DNA of 64,000 bases from Parapristionchus giblindavisi. Lineage: Eukaryota; Nematoda; Chromadorea; Rhabditida; Diplogasteridae. The stretch lies in assembly GCA_943737045.1 (NCBI GenBank), contig CALSFV010000245.1:385001-449000 (forward strand). The letters are read 5' to 3'. The notes under the pieces are model-generated. The model was not told the DNA's origin and searched no databases. It saw only the letters and a program-made list of their open reading frames with translations. How positions within the stretch are numbered: the first letter of the stretch is position 1; every line of letters begins with the position of its first letter. Shown piece after piece: positions 12,001-18,988 of this stretch. Both the position numbers and the translations under genes were made by a program.

Positions 12001-12355
12001 TTGTTAGTTAATCTTGATGAAGTGATAAATTGTTAGATGATTTAAACCGATCATTCTCTGAGAATGGGGAAGGTAATTAAAATAGAAGTGAAACATATTT
12101 CACCAGGCGAAAAATGGTTGAATATTTGTTAGGGATGAATTACATATAATGTGGACCCAAGAAATTGAAAAGGTCCTTTTCGAGTTATATACAGAATTTC
12201 AAGAAAAAAATAACTATCATATTATATATGAAATGGCTGAACCTATTGAGAAATATATTATTTAAAGTTTGAACGGGTTGTATTATTATAATAGACAATT
12301 GTTACCTCGCCATAGGCCGCTCCAAACATCCGAAAGATATTCGTGATCTACCCAT
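28..12355 (-). CDS. Patched-related (PTR) transmembrane protein, 3' end off-window, frameshifted
   Basis: Nematode PTR proteins are RND/Patched-superfamily membrane proteins with a sterol-sensing domain, acting mostly in cuticle, moulting and apical membrane biology; this member's own role is unknown. I read 25 exons, phase-consistent at every junction: 12306-12355 (ATG at 12355), 11474-11576, 11147-11229, 11025-11085, 10848-10943, 10186-10243, 9767-9860, 9399-9552, 9005-9120, 8571-8655, 8312-8369, 8179-8256, 7776-7841, 7567-7632, 7293-7393, 7048-7099, 6812-6878, 6357-6446, 6069-6168, 1374-1476, 968-1064, 734-810, 406-518, 290-359, 28-136. About 715 codons are present, so roughly the last 150-250 residues are missing to the left. 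Visible landmarks: N-terminal GCLERPMARFFFVYG, first membrane span (PWPFLAIPILSTLALSTGL), luminal domain (LARDGGNILLPEYAEAIRRL), the sterol-sensing core SAMGLCVYIGVPYNDIVAVM then AVGTDNMFLIVAAIRR with the RND-type acidic residue, SFGVGTITTIPAVQIF, FFRNWYAPLLVQP, and the second luminal part (NLREGLEPVNLLAEDSYA, YPSYNVTTFMPLWLFTDQYE). Exon 19 has a +1 frame break. Family call is secure; which PTR is not. Confidence 0.93.
188..259 (-). tRNA. tRNA-Asp (anticodon GTC)
   Basis: The minus strand folds as a complete 72-base cloverleaf. It has a 7-bp acceptor stem (TCTCTGG with CCAGAGA), an A-box-like TAGTATAGTGG in the D arm, anticodon stem CGCGT/ATGCG around loop CTGTCAC, and T stem CCGGG/CCCGG with loop TTCAATT (B box GGTTCAATTCC). 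Discriminator base G at 188 is the eukaryotic tRNA-Asp identity base. There is no intron. The gene lies in a PTR intron (137-289) on the same strand as the host and would be transcribed by RNA polymerase III from its internal promoter. Confidence 0.96.
640..733. repeat. CTACCGTAAT-type tandem tract
   Basis: About eight degenerate copies of a 10-11-bp unit of form CTACnGTAAT in PTR intron 22, with isolated copies nearby (about 540-620) and elsewhere in the window (3100, 14965, 17575). The splice donor of exon 22 (GTGATTACGG) overlaps the tract. Confidence 0.75.
2351..5949 (+). CDS. Divergent ionotropic glutamate receptor-like (IR-like) channel subunit, nested in a PTR intron
   Basis: Ten exons, all phase-consistent: 2351-2442, 2619-2704, 2959-3072 (alternative donor after 3066), 3192-3328, 3674-3858, 4179-4317, 4526-4638, 4986-5117, 5333-5425, 5688-5949 (stop TAA). 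The product is 450 aa. Residues 1-24 are a hydrophobic signal peptide (MFSLIVCIFQFLASFH...). The S1 half of the ligand-binding fold follows (VGMGPYSYMHYNM; CDVARTKRFHAYLTMP), then a first membrane span at about 152-175 (AIILFVFTMMCAAILCRLLI). A charged linker precedes a second span at about 211-229 (ATLAICIAISALFFSLLF) that leads into FETWVTAIFTYDEV. The S2 half includes LFTVDARIGKYPFAF, and a last span lies at about 415-438. This order is that of iGluR/IR proteins, but there is no large amino-terminal domain, no SYTANLAAF pore motif and no hydrophobic re-entrant loop. The start was chosen because it gives a signal peptide in frame with the first donor GTAAGT. Ligand unknown. Confidence 0.85.
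2755..2876. repeat. MITE-like hairpin element, copy 1
   Basis: Long inverted repeat in intron 2 of the nested receptor gene. It begins TTAAAGCG and ends GGTGTGCCTTTAA. Internal arms read CTCTCCGCTCTGGCCACAC and, inverted, GCCAATGCGGAGAG, around a GAGAGAGT core. The TTAA-bounded ends suggest TTAA target duplication; a transposase source is not visible here. Confidence 0.75.
3341..3465. repeat. MITE-like hairpin element, copy 2 (diverged)
   Basis: Diverged member of the same family in intron 4 of the nested receptor gene. It starts CTTTAAAGAC and retains the right-arm signature CAGAGCGGAAAGTAAAATTAG. A separate short hairpin (GTGGCCG with CGGCCAC) follows at about 3481-3522. Confidence 0.65.
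5143..5237. repeat. MITE-like hairpin element, copy 3 (internally deleted)
   Basis: Shortened copy in intron 8 of the receptor gene. It retains CTCTCCGTTCTGGCCACAC, the CTCTCGCTTTCTTTG core and a terminal GTAGCTCGGA, but lacks most of the right arm. Confidence 0.6.
5603..5672. repeat. MITE-like hairpin element, copy 4 (solo core)
   Basis: Short copy in intron 9 of the receptor gene with CTCTCCGCTCTCTCG, the AAAGAAAGCGAGAGAG core and a terminal AGATTAGCTCAGG. Confidence 0.6.
6069..6168 (-). other. PTR exon 19 with one-base frame break
   Basis: Read from the upstream junction, this exon gives YAPLLVQPAIRMLAAL. Read back from the downstream junction it gives LWYIVYVGISIVGCMNLR, which continues correctly into EGLEP of exon 20. 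Both halves fit the PTR family, but they lie in different frames. The exon is 100 nt and 99 nt would be continuous. The extra base lies around 6117-6124 (minus-strand text GCTCTTGTGGTAC). Uncorrected, translation reaches a stop within exon 21. Either an assembly or sequencing indel or a real inactivating mutation would explain it. Confidence 0.8.
6461..6590. repeat. MITE-like hairpin element, copy 5 (near full length)
   Basis: Best-preserved copy. It starts TTAAAGGCACACTCCGAG and ends CTCGAAGTGTGCGTTTA, with inner arms CTCTCCGTTCTGACAATG and GTTGCCAGAGCGGAGAG around CTCTCTCGCTTTCTTTG. It lies in the GC-AG intron of the PTR gene. Confidence 0.8.
6673..6772. repeat. MITE-like hairpin element, copy 6
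   Basis: Second copy in the same PTR intron, about 80 bases from copy 5. It starts AAGGCACACTCCGAGC and ends GCTCGGGTGTGG; the right arm is shortened. Confidence 0.7.
6810..6811 (-). other. Non-canonical GC splice donor of PTR intron 17
   Basis: The exon 6812-6878 ends AGCAG and is followed by GCATAT rather than GT. Joining AG/GC here to the acceptor TTTTAG at 6447 restores the frame and the family sequence SFISRLLWIGSRPH. No GT donor in the neighbourhood does so. GC-AG introns are a known minority class. This intron also contains two hairpin elements (6461-6590 and 6673-6772). Confidence 0.7.
7633..7775. repeat. GATCAAA heptad tract forming most of a PTR intron
   Basis: The whole 143-bp intron 13 of the PTR gene is built of AAAGATC units, including a tandem 25-27-bp higher unit (AACAAATGGAAAGATC...). 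Read in the sense of the PTR gene, the tract supplies both the donor GTTTGATC and the acceptor GATCTTCAG. Similar shorter tracts occur at 9866-9903, 10956-10983, 11105-11140, 11436-11466, 12385-12440, 14665-14700 and 14745-14762. Confidence 0.8.
8902..8970. repeat. Interspersed CT-rich repeat, copy 1
   Basis: CGTTTTACACACTCTTTCGCC followed by TATTTTCGCTTCTTTTCTTG and TCTCGACTTTTGAAC closely resembles 11670-11737 (same strand) and, in reverse orientation, 10340-10410. All three are in PTR introns. No ends or target duplications could be defined. Confidence 0.5.
9341..9400. repeat. AAAT microsatellite and duplicated splice donor at PTR exon 8
   Basis: The text AATAAATGAACCTGTT occurs twice (about 9330 and 9385), with an (AAAT)n run at 9373-9394 between. 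In PTR sense both read CAG/GTTCATTTATT. Use of the distal copy would add 58 nt and shift the frame, so the proximal donor (exon end 9399) is chosen. Confidence 0.7.
10310..10405. repeat. Imperfect inverted repeat in PTR intron 5
   Basis: ACTTTTGCGTGCTCTC at the left pairs with GAGAGTACGCAAAAGT at the right with one mismatch, about 64 bases apart. The right half resembles, in reverse, the CT-rich repeats at 8902 and 11670. The rest of the intron (10244-10847) shows only AT-rich sequence. Confidence 0.55.
11243..11488. repeat. Tandem duplication (~125 bp) copying the end of PTR exon 2
   Basis: The block around 11336 (AGATTAAGCTTACGAGATGC) recurs at 11461, offset 125, together with flanking AAAGATC sequence. 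The right copy is the real end of PTR exon 2 with its donor GTAAGC at 11473. The left copy duplicates the last bases of the exon and the same donor inside intron 2. Confidence 0.75.
11670..11737. repeat. Interspersed CT-rich repeat, copy 2
   Basis: CGTTTTGCACGCTCTCTCGTC then TATTTTTCGTTTCTTTTCTA and CGGGACTTTAGAAC. It shares order and spacing with the copy at 8902-8970. Confidence 0.5.
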
Positions 12356-12368
12356 GATAAACTATTTA

Positions 12369-12389
12369 TGACGTCATGAATACTGAAAG
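12369..12389 (-). promoter_or_regulatory. Probable trans-splice acceptor, CRE palindrome and mini-uORF before the PTR start
   Basis: On the minus strand the bases GATCTTTCAG end at 12383, 28 nt upstream of the PTR ATG. With no coding exon upstream, this matches a nematode spliced-leader acceptor. The resulting leader contains a perfect TGACGTCA (12369-12376), and the ATG inside it opens a three-codon reading frame (ATG ACG TCA TAA) before the main start. Whether the palindrome binds a CREB/ATF factor is unknown. Confidence 0.5.
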
Positions 12390-13090
12390 ATCAACGATCA
12401 ACTTCAAGGAGAGATTAAAAGATCAAAGAACAACGATCAACGAGTGTTTCAACGAGACGATAATATGAACAACTCTTTGAAAGTGAAAGTAGAGAGTGAG
12501 AAATGACTAAGATTGGAGAAAGAAGACTAAGATGGTTGTGAAAGTAATAGGCAATATACACGAAGACCATTCAAAGATTGGTCTGACCACAGATTGAGGA
12601 ACCACATTATGTTAGATTTAAACTTTTCAATGGACAGTTAATAGAAAGTTGAAGTCCATTTTATTCGTCCACACACATTTCAATCTATGGAATTTCCACT
12701 GGTCTAGCAGTGATCTCTCGGACTTCGTGTGCCTTGAATAATGGGATAAACTTTTTTTTAAACACTTTTACAGACAGTTCGAAAGTGGGGGCAAGAAGGA
12801 AATAGGAGATATCAGAGAAAATGATGTTTGGAAAGATTTGGTCTTAACAAAATGGGATCAACTTTTAACAGGACACCCGAGCGAATGTGAAACTATGATC
12901 TCGCAATGAACTCTTCCTTTCTGAAAGCATTGACAGATCGGAGAGCATAATTAGCTAAACAGGCGAATCAGATGGGCAAACAAGTAGGCAATCAAGAAAA
13001 CATGCGAAACAAACAAGGAGAAAGCAGCAAAATCAATAGAATCTACAATGATGATACAATAGAGAGAGGGCCATGAATAAGGGATAGTCA
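12390..13090. other. Intergenic sequence upstream of the PTR gene
   Basis: No supportable exon on either strand. It contains AAAGATC/ACGATC heptads near the PTR start and, at about 12922-12957, a possible half copy of the MITE family (GACAGATCGGAGAGCATAAT). Confidence 0.5.
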
Positions 13091-13108
13091 TGATTGACCT
13101 ACTTCCTT

Positions 13109-13445
13109 TCACTCTACCTCTCCCTATTTCTCTCTCCCTCTACCTCTCCCTCTCCCTCCCCTCCTTTCGCTGCCTCTCTTTCGCTGCCTCTCTCCCTCTA
13201 CCTCTACCTCTCCCTCTCTGTCTCTCTCTCCCGAATCAATCACTCCTCAGGGCAGAAACCAATCGATAATCGATCGAACGCTTATCCAAAGAGCTGGTAT
13301 TTTTCTTCACTCTAAGCCTACACTATAAAAAGGATTGATGGAACGAGACTTGAGCGGGTGGTAGAAAGGGAGAAAGATCCAAGAGCGAGAGGGAGAGAGA
13401 TCCAAGAGGGAGAGGGAGAGAGAGATACAGGAGGGAGAGAGTGGA
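13109..13445. repeat. Facing pyrimidine and purine simple-sequence tracts
   Basis: A CTCTCCCTCTAC-type pyrimidine tract (about 13109-13231) is followed about 120 bases later by a GAGAGGGAGAG-type purine tract (about 13355-13441). The two are broadly complementary and could pair as a large hairpin. Short open frames across them are simple-sequence artefacts. Confidence 0.7.
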
Positions 13446-13682
13446 CAGTGGGTCAAACGATGGGCTCCCACAGGAAATGGTAGGGCGGAACATAATGAAT
13501 TAGCTTTCCTTTCGCATCTTCTTCTTCTACTATAATATTGCCCAACCCGAGTCAATTCAACTCGATTCTTGTTCCCTCAAAAGTCCGACCGACCTTGGGA
13601 CTTCCCCATAATTTGACTTATAATTATCGCATCTTGGACAGCCATTTTCAGAACTTGATGCGGAGCCACCTTTCATTTAACT

Positions 13683-13794
13683 TTTAAAGGCACATCCGAG
13701 GTGATTTTACTCTCCGTTCTGGCTATGCTCTCTCGTAGGCAAAGAAAGCGAGAGCGCGTTTCCAGCGCGGTACCAAATTAGCTCGAGATGTGCC
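13683..13794. repeat. MITE-like hairpin element, copy 7
   Basis: Intergenic copy starting TTAAAGGCACATCCGAGG and ending GCTCGAGATGTGCC, with the shared CTCTCGTAGGCAAAGAAAG core. It makes an accidental minus-strand open frame that is not a gene. Confidence 0.75.
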
Positions 13795-14073
13795 ATTTCT
13801 TTCCAATGCGAAACAAGTGAAAGCGGCATGTCTTCAACATCAGATTTGTAAAATGTAATTTGTAATATCTCCTTCCAGATTTCTACTTCACAAGTCTTTA
13901 GCGAAAACCCTTTAATTAATTTAATTATTAAATTTAATATGAGAAATAACATTTATCTGTCCATAACTATCTTTGTGCATATCTGACAGTGCCCGACCAG
14001 GACAAATCATATTTTATTGGTCGATACTTTATCCGTAGAAGACTCGATAAGATAGTAACAAACATTTGAAACA

Positions 14074-14205
14074 GTGGTCGTATGCAAAAACCGTTTTCCA
14101 GGAAAATGTGACGTCAATAGCGTAGGCGGATGATTTTTGGAAAACGCCTCCGCCTATGCTAATGACGTCACATTTACCTGAAAAACTGTTCTTGCATACG
14201 GCCAC
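14074..14205. repeat. Large inverted repeat with TGACGTCA in both arms
   Basis: The left arm GTGGTCGTATGCAAAAACCG ... TGTGACGTCAATAGCGTAGG pairs with the right arm CCTATGCTAATGACGTCACA ... CTTGCATACGGCCAC. The arms are about 57 bases with few mismatches and the loop is about 16 bases. The shape is that of a foldback or MITE. Each arm carries TGACGTCA. Confidence 0.8.
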
Positions 14206-14847
14206 AGAGTAAAATTAACGCCGTTATACCAATCATTTCTTTAAAAAAATAATCGTTCGAAAATCTAGGATGAAAGGATTTTTAAAAGCTGCTTCCTGAT
14301 CGCTTGCCCTATTTCCATCGATTATACTGTGCACTATAATTGGACTTTTGCGTCAACTATGGCAGACAGAGAAAGAAAAGGAGCCTGTTACTTCCTACAA
14401 TTACTGCTTTTCTTACTCTCTTTTGCATAGAGAGATCAAAGATCCGGCTTTAGGTGAACTCACTTATGATATTTGGAAGTGAAAGTGGAACTGAGAATTT
14501 TCTTTATTCATTTTTTCAGAAAACAAATAGAATTCCCAAATGAACAGAAAATCTTATGAAAGACAAAGTACTAAAGTAGATTTGTAACAATGAATAACAA
14601 AGACAAAAGAATCGAACTGTTATTTATAACTAAGATGAAGAAGAGGAAGTATACGGTATATGAAAGAGATCCAAGATAAAAGATCAAAGATCAACGATCA
14701 CTGCTAAATTCGCTCAGATTGTTCTGTAAGAATAGTCATTAAACAAAAGATCAAAGATCAAACGATTCGTGGACGATGAAAATACGATGGAAGTTTGACG
14801 TAGACGGAGTGATGGAATGAAAAAAAAGTAAAATCAATTACCTTTTT

Positions 14848-14930
14848 AAGGTACTCTAGGGGGATTATTCCTAGTTACATAAGTGAATTAGTCCCCTATA
14901 TGACTTGGAATAATGCCCCTGGGGTACCTT
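14848..14930. repeat. Inverted repeat with 24-base arms
   Basis: AAGGTACTCTAGGGGGATTA(TTCC) pairs with (GGAA)TAATGCCCCTGGGGTACCTT across a 35-base spacer. Possible short foldback element; no neighbours to link it to. Confidence 0.7.
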
Positions 14931-14999
14931 ATTGTTAGCTCTCCATGAATATACCGTACCATGATCTACCGTAATCGAACTCCGTCTACAGTACACTTA

Positions 15000-16830
15000 T
15001 GTCTAGTGAGATTGGGGCACATGGACGACCAGTCCGGTACTTTAAATATGTACCTTTAAATGTGCTTTACGAAACGGTGGAGTAGCTCAATTCAAATAAA
15101 GAATATGAAACTACGGTGAGTGACCAACTTAATTTTAATAATATATCAGCTCTCTAGTTGGAATTCATTCGTTTTCACGATTTTTCATAAACTCAGGTGA
15201 ACGTTGAGGAGCAAAATGTTGCACTCTTGAATTTTTTTAAACACGCTCCAAAAAGTATAAAGTCAGTTCACGATCATTGCTTGCCTTACTACGGTATATT
15301 TGAGCACATACGATTTCCGAAAATTTCCCCCAAGGCAGAGCTCTCCGACTCTTTTTGTTCATGTTTTACTACATTTGATCTGTATTATTGTTGTATTTCA
15401 TTGTTGACCTGCACTGCTTGCTCTCAAGAACCATGAATCGCCTCGTTTTATTTATGCAATTATCGCAAAAAAATGGCGAAACTTGTAAAAAAACGAAACG
15501 TCCAAACGGTTTTATGAATGATTCTTTTGGATCTACATACTGTTACTTTCTTCTTGATCAAGTAATGTGCGCTATAGGCATAGAACGTGAAAGTGCGTTT
15601 TTCAAATCAACCTTGAAAAATCCCAAGCCGTGTTTTTATCTTAACAATTGTCATCATGATGCATTTGCATAATTCGAAAGTTCTAGTCTGCTTCTTCCAA
15701 TTTGCATATTAACCATCTTCATTGTTCTTCATCATTGCTATGCCTTTGTTGCTATCTATTTCATCATATTAACGATCGATAATGTGATCGGGATCGAGTT
15801 AGCACGTGTCTTTTAGCCTTCGATCTTGATCCTTACTTACTTTTGACGATACTTTTCGTAGATGATATTGATTTCATCGTATTTTGAGCTAGTTTCTAAT
15901 TAAATTTTGTTTACTATGAAAGGGAAATGAAGGTCTTGATCACGGTTCCTACCCCAAGAAAACGTTATCCTCATGTCACACACCATTTCGTCATTATCTG
16001 TCAGGTCTTTTCTTCGTAGAAGTATTTACTCATCAACTTCTATCGATATTTATCAAATCGTAGTCATTTTACTTTGTAATGTATTTCTGTAATTGCGTAC
16101 GCCTCCTTCATGAATTATTTAAAATAAACGGACCAGTTGTTTAATGTCGTATTTTTTTCAGCACTTGATGCGACGTTCCGATCTCTCCAAGAGGCTCAAT
16201 GATGATCTACCCTTGGCGACCTCAACCTAGAGGCTTGACTATTTTTAATAAACCTAATGGGTCAGATCGGGAGGCAAAGAGAGTGTGCAACCCTGTTGCG
16301 CCCTTTGCATAAGTAAATACAGAAAAAACACTTCTGTTCTCATTATGAAAGTAGTGGTCAATGCATCATACTCTGCCATCCCATTAAATGATTTATCAGC
16401 CGTTCAAGACTCATCCCGAGTATTGATTGGTAGGGTTGGCATTGAAGCGTGAGCGATGACCGCCTTTGCTGCCTGCGCAAAAGCTACTTTCACCCGGTCA
16501 CTCGACCGTAATGAGTAGGGTTGAGAATGATTGAGATAAGAGTGCTGCAAACTATGCTGTGCGTATGGCACATGCCTGGCTGGATCTTTGGATTAAAGCT
16601 GCGGGTTCACCCGGCCCCAGTATATCTGGCCCCGGATGGTCCTTTAGGTGGTCATTGTGACCTGCGGTTCGTGTGAATTCGAATTCGTTCGGATTCACTT
16701 TCGAGGAAAAGTCGCGTCCGTTCTTACCATGTGCGAAAGTCGGCGGATGGGCTCATGCAAGCAGCATAGTTTGGTGAGAAGGAGTGAGAGGAGATTAAAG
16801 GAACGAATTATTTTATGAGTTAGAGAAGGG
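15000..16830. other. Unassigned sequence with unsupported plus-strand open frames
   Basis: Open frames at 15197-15436 (preceded by AACTCAG) and 15388-15672 show no recognisable domain. A possible terminal exon follows TTTTTTCAG at 16160 (HLMRRSDLSKRLNDDLPLAT then stop), with AATAAA about 25 bases later at 16248. The segment 16380-16760 is somewhat richer in G+C and has a palindrome near GAATTCGAATTC. I could not connect these into a gene. Confidence 0.3.
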
Positions 16831-16845
16831 GTGAAAGAGAGAATG

Positions 16846-16921
16846 ATAGGTCGAAAAGTACGTTACAAACTGCAAAGACTGACCGCATTTTGTAAATGTA
16901 TAACGTAGCTATTCGACCTAT
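16846..16921. repeat. Short inverted repeat
   Basis: ATAGGTCGAAAAGTACGTTA pairs with TAACGTAGCTATTCGACCTAT around a loop of about 35 bases. It is a stem-loop or small foldback element. Confidence 0.6.
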
Positions 16922-17281
16922 GAAGAGAAGAGAGAAGATAGAGAAGGTGACAGAGCTTATATTAAATGCCTATTGAATTTATAATAATTATTATATATTA
17001 AAAATATGCTATTTTTTATTAATATTAATAACTTATTAATAGTTAATCTCCTTTTTCGTTGACCATCACCGTGATAGAGGGAATAGCAACGACTCGCGGG
17101 ACTACTTGGCCAGAATGATCGACCGTTGCTAGGCAGTCTTAAACGGTAATAATTATAATTTTGATTAATTAAAATTTTAAAAAATGCCGAACAAAAATTA
17201 CGAACGTATTGTTCCTTCTAGATGCCGTCGTAGTCACGTCGTCTGTGGGAGGATGAAGGAGTCGGAGATGGAGATGACGAT

Positions 17282-17428
17282 ATGATGAGGATGACTGAAG
17301 ATGATGTTCTCCATGTTATGAATGGAGTGGACACAGCCGTAGATGAACATCGACTGCGTCAAGGAGGATTGAGAAGAAGAGTGGAAGAGGACGAAGCCCC
17401 GGATAAGCAGTATCATTGCCTTGAGAAG
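17282..17428 (+). CDS. Possible exon of an unidentified plus-strand gene
   Basis: Open, charged stretch of 49 codons (MMRMTEDDVLHVMNG ... EEDEAPDKQYHCLEK) ending at a good donor, AAG/GTATGT. In the same frame it stays open back to about 17234. A possible continuation after GGTTCAG at 17516 reads FSRWLPYATTLLKIS and then stops at 17583. No known family is recognised. Composition looks coding (acidic/basic, non-repetitive), but no acceptor upstream fits, so this is tentative. The minus-strand frame here is its shadow. Confidence 0.3.
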
Positions 17429-17793
17429 GTATGTAGTTAATCAATAATTGTGGTTTGTATTGTAGTTAATTAATAATGTTTGTTCTTATCACCAATCAAT
17501 CGATAATTGGTTCAGTTCTCGAGGTGGCTTCCGTACGCCACGACACTCCTGAAGATTAGTACGTCATGCCCTCTTCTACCGTAACCCGTTCATCCAGAGT
17601 ATATGGTAGTGCCGACCGTAGGCCTACTGTATTCCCGGCGGTGTCGCGATCCTTTCTGATGGAGAAGCATGGATCCGCGACCAGGTTTGCGGCTGGTGCT
17701 TACGCGGATACTTCTCGCTCTGCTAATCAAGGTGCTTCATTTTATAAATTTATTGTTATTATTATCGACAATGTATTTTGTAATTTATGTATG

Positions 17794-17898
17794 AAAGGCA
17801 AACCTCGAGTTAATTTTGCTCTCTGTCATGTAGAGAAGAGACGTAGACAAAGAAAGCGAGAGAGCGTTGTCAGAGCGGAGCGTTTCTAATTAGCTGCC
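17794..17898. repeat. MITE-like hairpin element, copy 8 (diverged)
   Basis: Diverged member with AGGCAAACCTCGAG at the left, GACAAAGAAAGCGAGAGAG in the centre and TAATTAGCTGCC at the right. It accounts for the end of the plus-strand open frame 17566-17889. Confidence 0.6.
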
Positions 17899-18205
17899 AC
17901 ATCTGAACATCTTCTACCACTTTGAAACATTTTAAACTCTTTCAAATAATGTCCATTTCAACCTTTATCTGAAAAGAGCAAGTCCCTCCTTTTTTGCCCA
18001 TCTTCTTCTCTCTGGCATACTCTCTCAAACGTTGTCTTTCTCTACCACTCTCTCACTTCCCCATACTCTCTCGTCCTGCTGTTCCCTAGTTTGTGTCTTT
18101 CTTTCCTTTCTTTCATCTTATCTTTATTCATCAACCTTTCGTCTTTCAATCATGGCTATTCCTTCCTTCCGTTTGCATTATTACATTAATCAATCAATAA
18201 ATCAG

Positions 18206-18340
18206 GTGAAACGGCCATCATCGGTTGCCAAACTTCATCTCCCTTATCGAATACATTCCTGTTTGAGCCGCGCGGATCTGCCCATCGACGACGCGGAAAT
18301 GATTGGTATTCAACAACGAGGAGACAAGGAGACTGTGCAG
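18206..18340 (+). CDS. Possible exon flanking the satellite array
   Basis: Forty-five codons, phase 0 at both ends, bounded by AATCAG and by a donor CAG/GTAATA. The peptide starts VKRPSSVAKLHLPYRIHSCL and ends QQRGDKETVQ. No family recognised. Its donor text GCAGGTAATACAG is the point at which similarity to the satellite monomer begins, so this sequence probably shows what stood next to the founder unit. Whether it joins the possible exon at 17282-17428 is unclear; phases of the intermediate open frame (from 17566) do not give a unique chain. Confidence 0.35.
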
Positions 18341-18481
18341 GTAATACAGTTTGCCATTATATTCATGTATAAAGTAATTTCTGCTTTGTTGTTCATTGTT
18401 TGTATTGTGGAATATGACTGTAACGGTGTTCCTTGGATATGTTGTAACAAGGCGTGAGATACCGTTTTGAACTATGGACAT

Positions 18482-18541
18482 ACTGTAGAAAGTTGACCTA
18501 ACTATCAATCAATAATGAGTTGTGACACAACTTTCTACAGT
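18482..18541. repeat. Stem-loop of the satellite unit (representative, perfect stem)
   Basis: ACTGTAGAAAGTTG pairs perfectly with CAACTTTCTACAGT across a 32-base loop in the first unit. Later units keep the right arm; type B has CACTACTTTCTACAG and type A a changed left arm (GAGAGTGG). The stem decays inward along the array. Confidence 0.75.
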
Positions 18542-18868
18542 ACTCCTAAATAATACGCGCACCTCACATTCAAGGAGCATCGTTACGAACGTATAGGCAA
18601 ATGTTCTATGTATATATCGAGAATGTTGAAAATCGGGCAAGCGAGCTTTCTGTAGCTTGGTTTCAGGCACGCGGCTATATTTTGAACTGGTATGTGCATG
18701 GCTCGCCAGTGGTCCCGTATTGTAAAACTGGGAAGCCTGAAAAGCTGGCCATCCATTTATTTCTGTCGAGTGTCTGCCACTGGCTACAGAAATCGTACTA
18801 GCCCTGTTTTAACATTCTCTGAGTGTTATTTCATTTAAATTTAGATAGTTATTTTTTAATATTTTCAG

Positions 18869-18988
18869 ATTCATCTGTCTGTCTTATGGATAGATTATCG
18901 ATTGAACGATTGAGCTTCGCCGGTTATCGATTGAACAACTTCTACCATGATAGCTGCGATGTCTTCTAGAACGATCATTTGTGAGCAG
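18869..18988 (+). other. Exon-like block of the satellite unit (representative)
   Basis: Each unit has TTAATATTTTCAG, a close match to the nematode acceptor, followed 120 bases later (131 in units with the extra box) by GAGCAG/GTAATA, a plausible donor. Read as an exon, it has stops in all three frames (for instance TAG after GATGTCTTC), so it could only be non-coding. The intervening ~522 bases, including the 66-codon frame, would be intron. Confidence 0.5.

Noticed and set aside
13094..13555. Open frames over the CT/GA tracts
   Set aside because: Low-complexity translation products (Ser/Leu/Pro or Ser/Arg runs).
15197..15672. Two overlapping plus-strand open frames of 79 and 94 codons
   Set aside because: No domain, no convincing donor and AT-rich composition. 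They may be untranslated or random.
16161..16260. Possible terminal exon with a nearby AATAAA
   Set aside because: Only about 22 codons, no upstream exon to attach it to, and no recognisable sequence.
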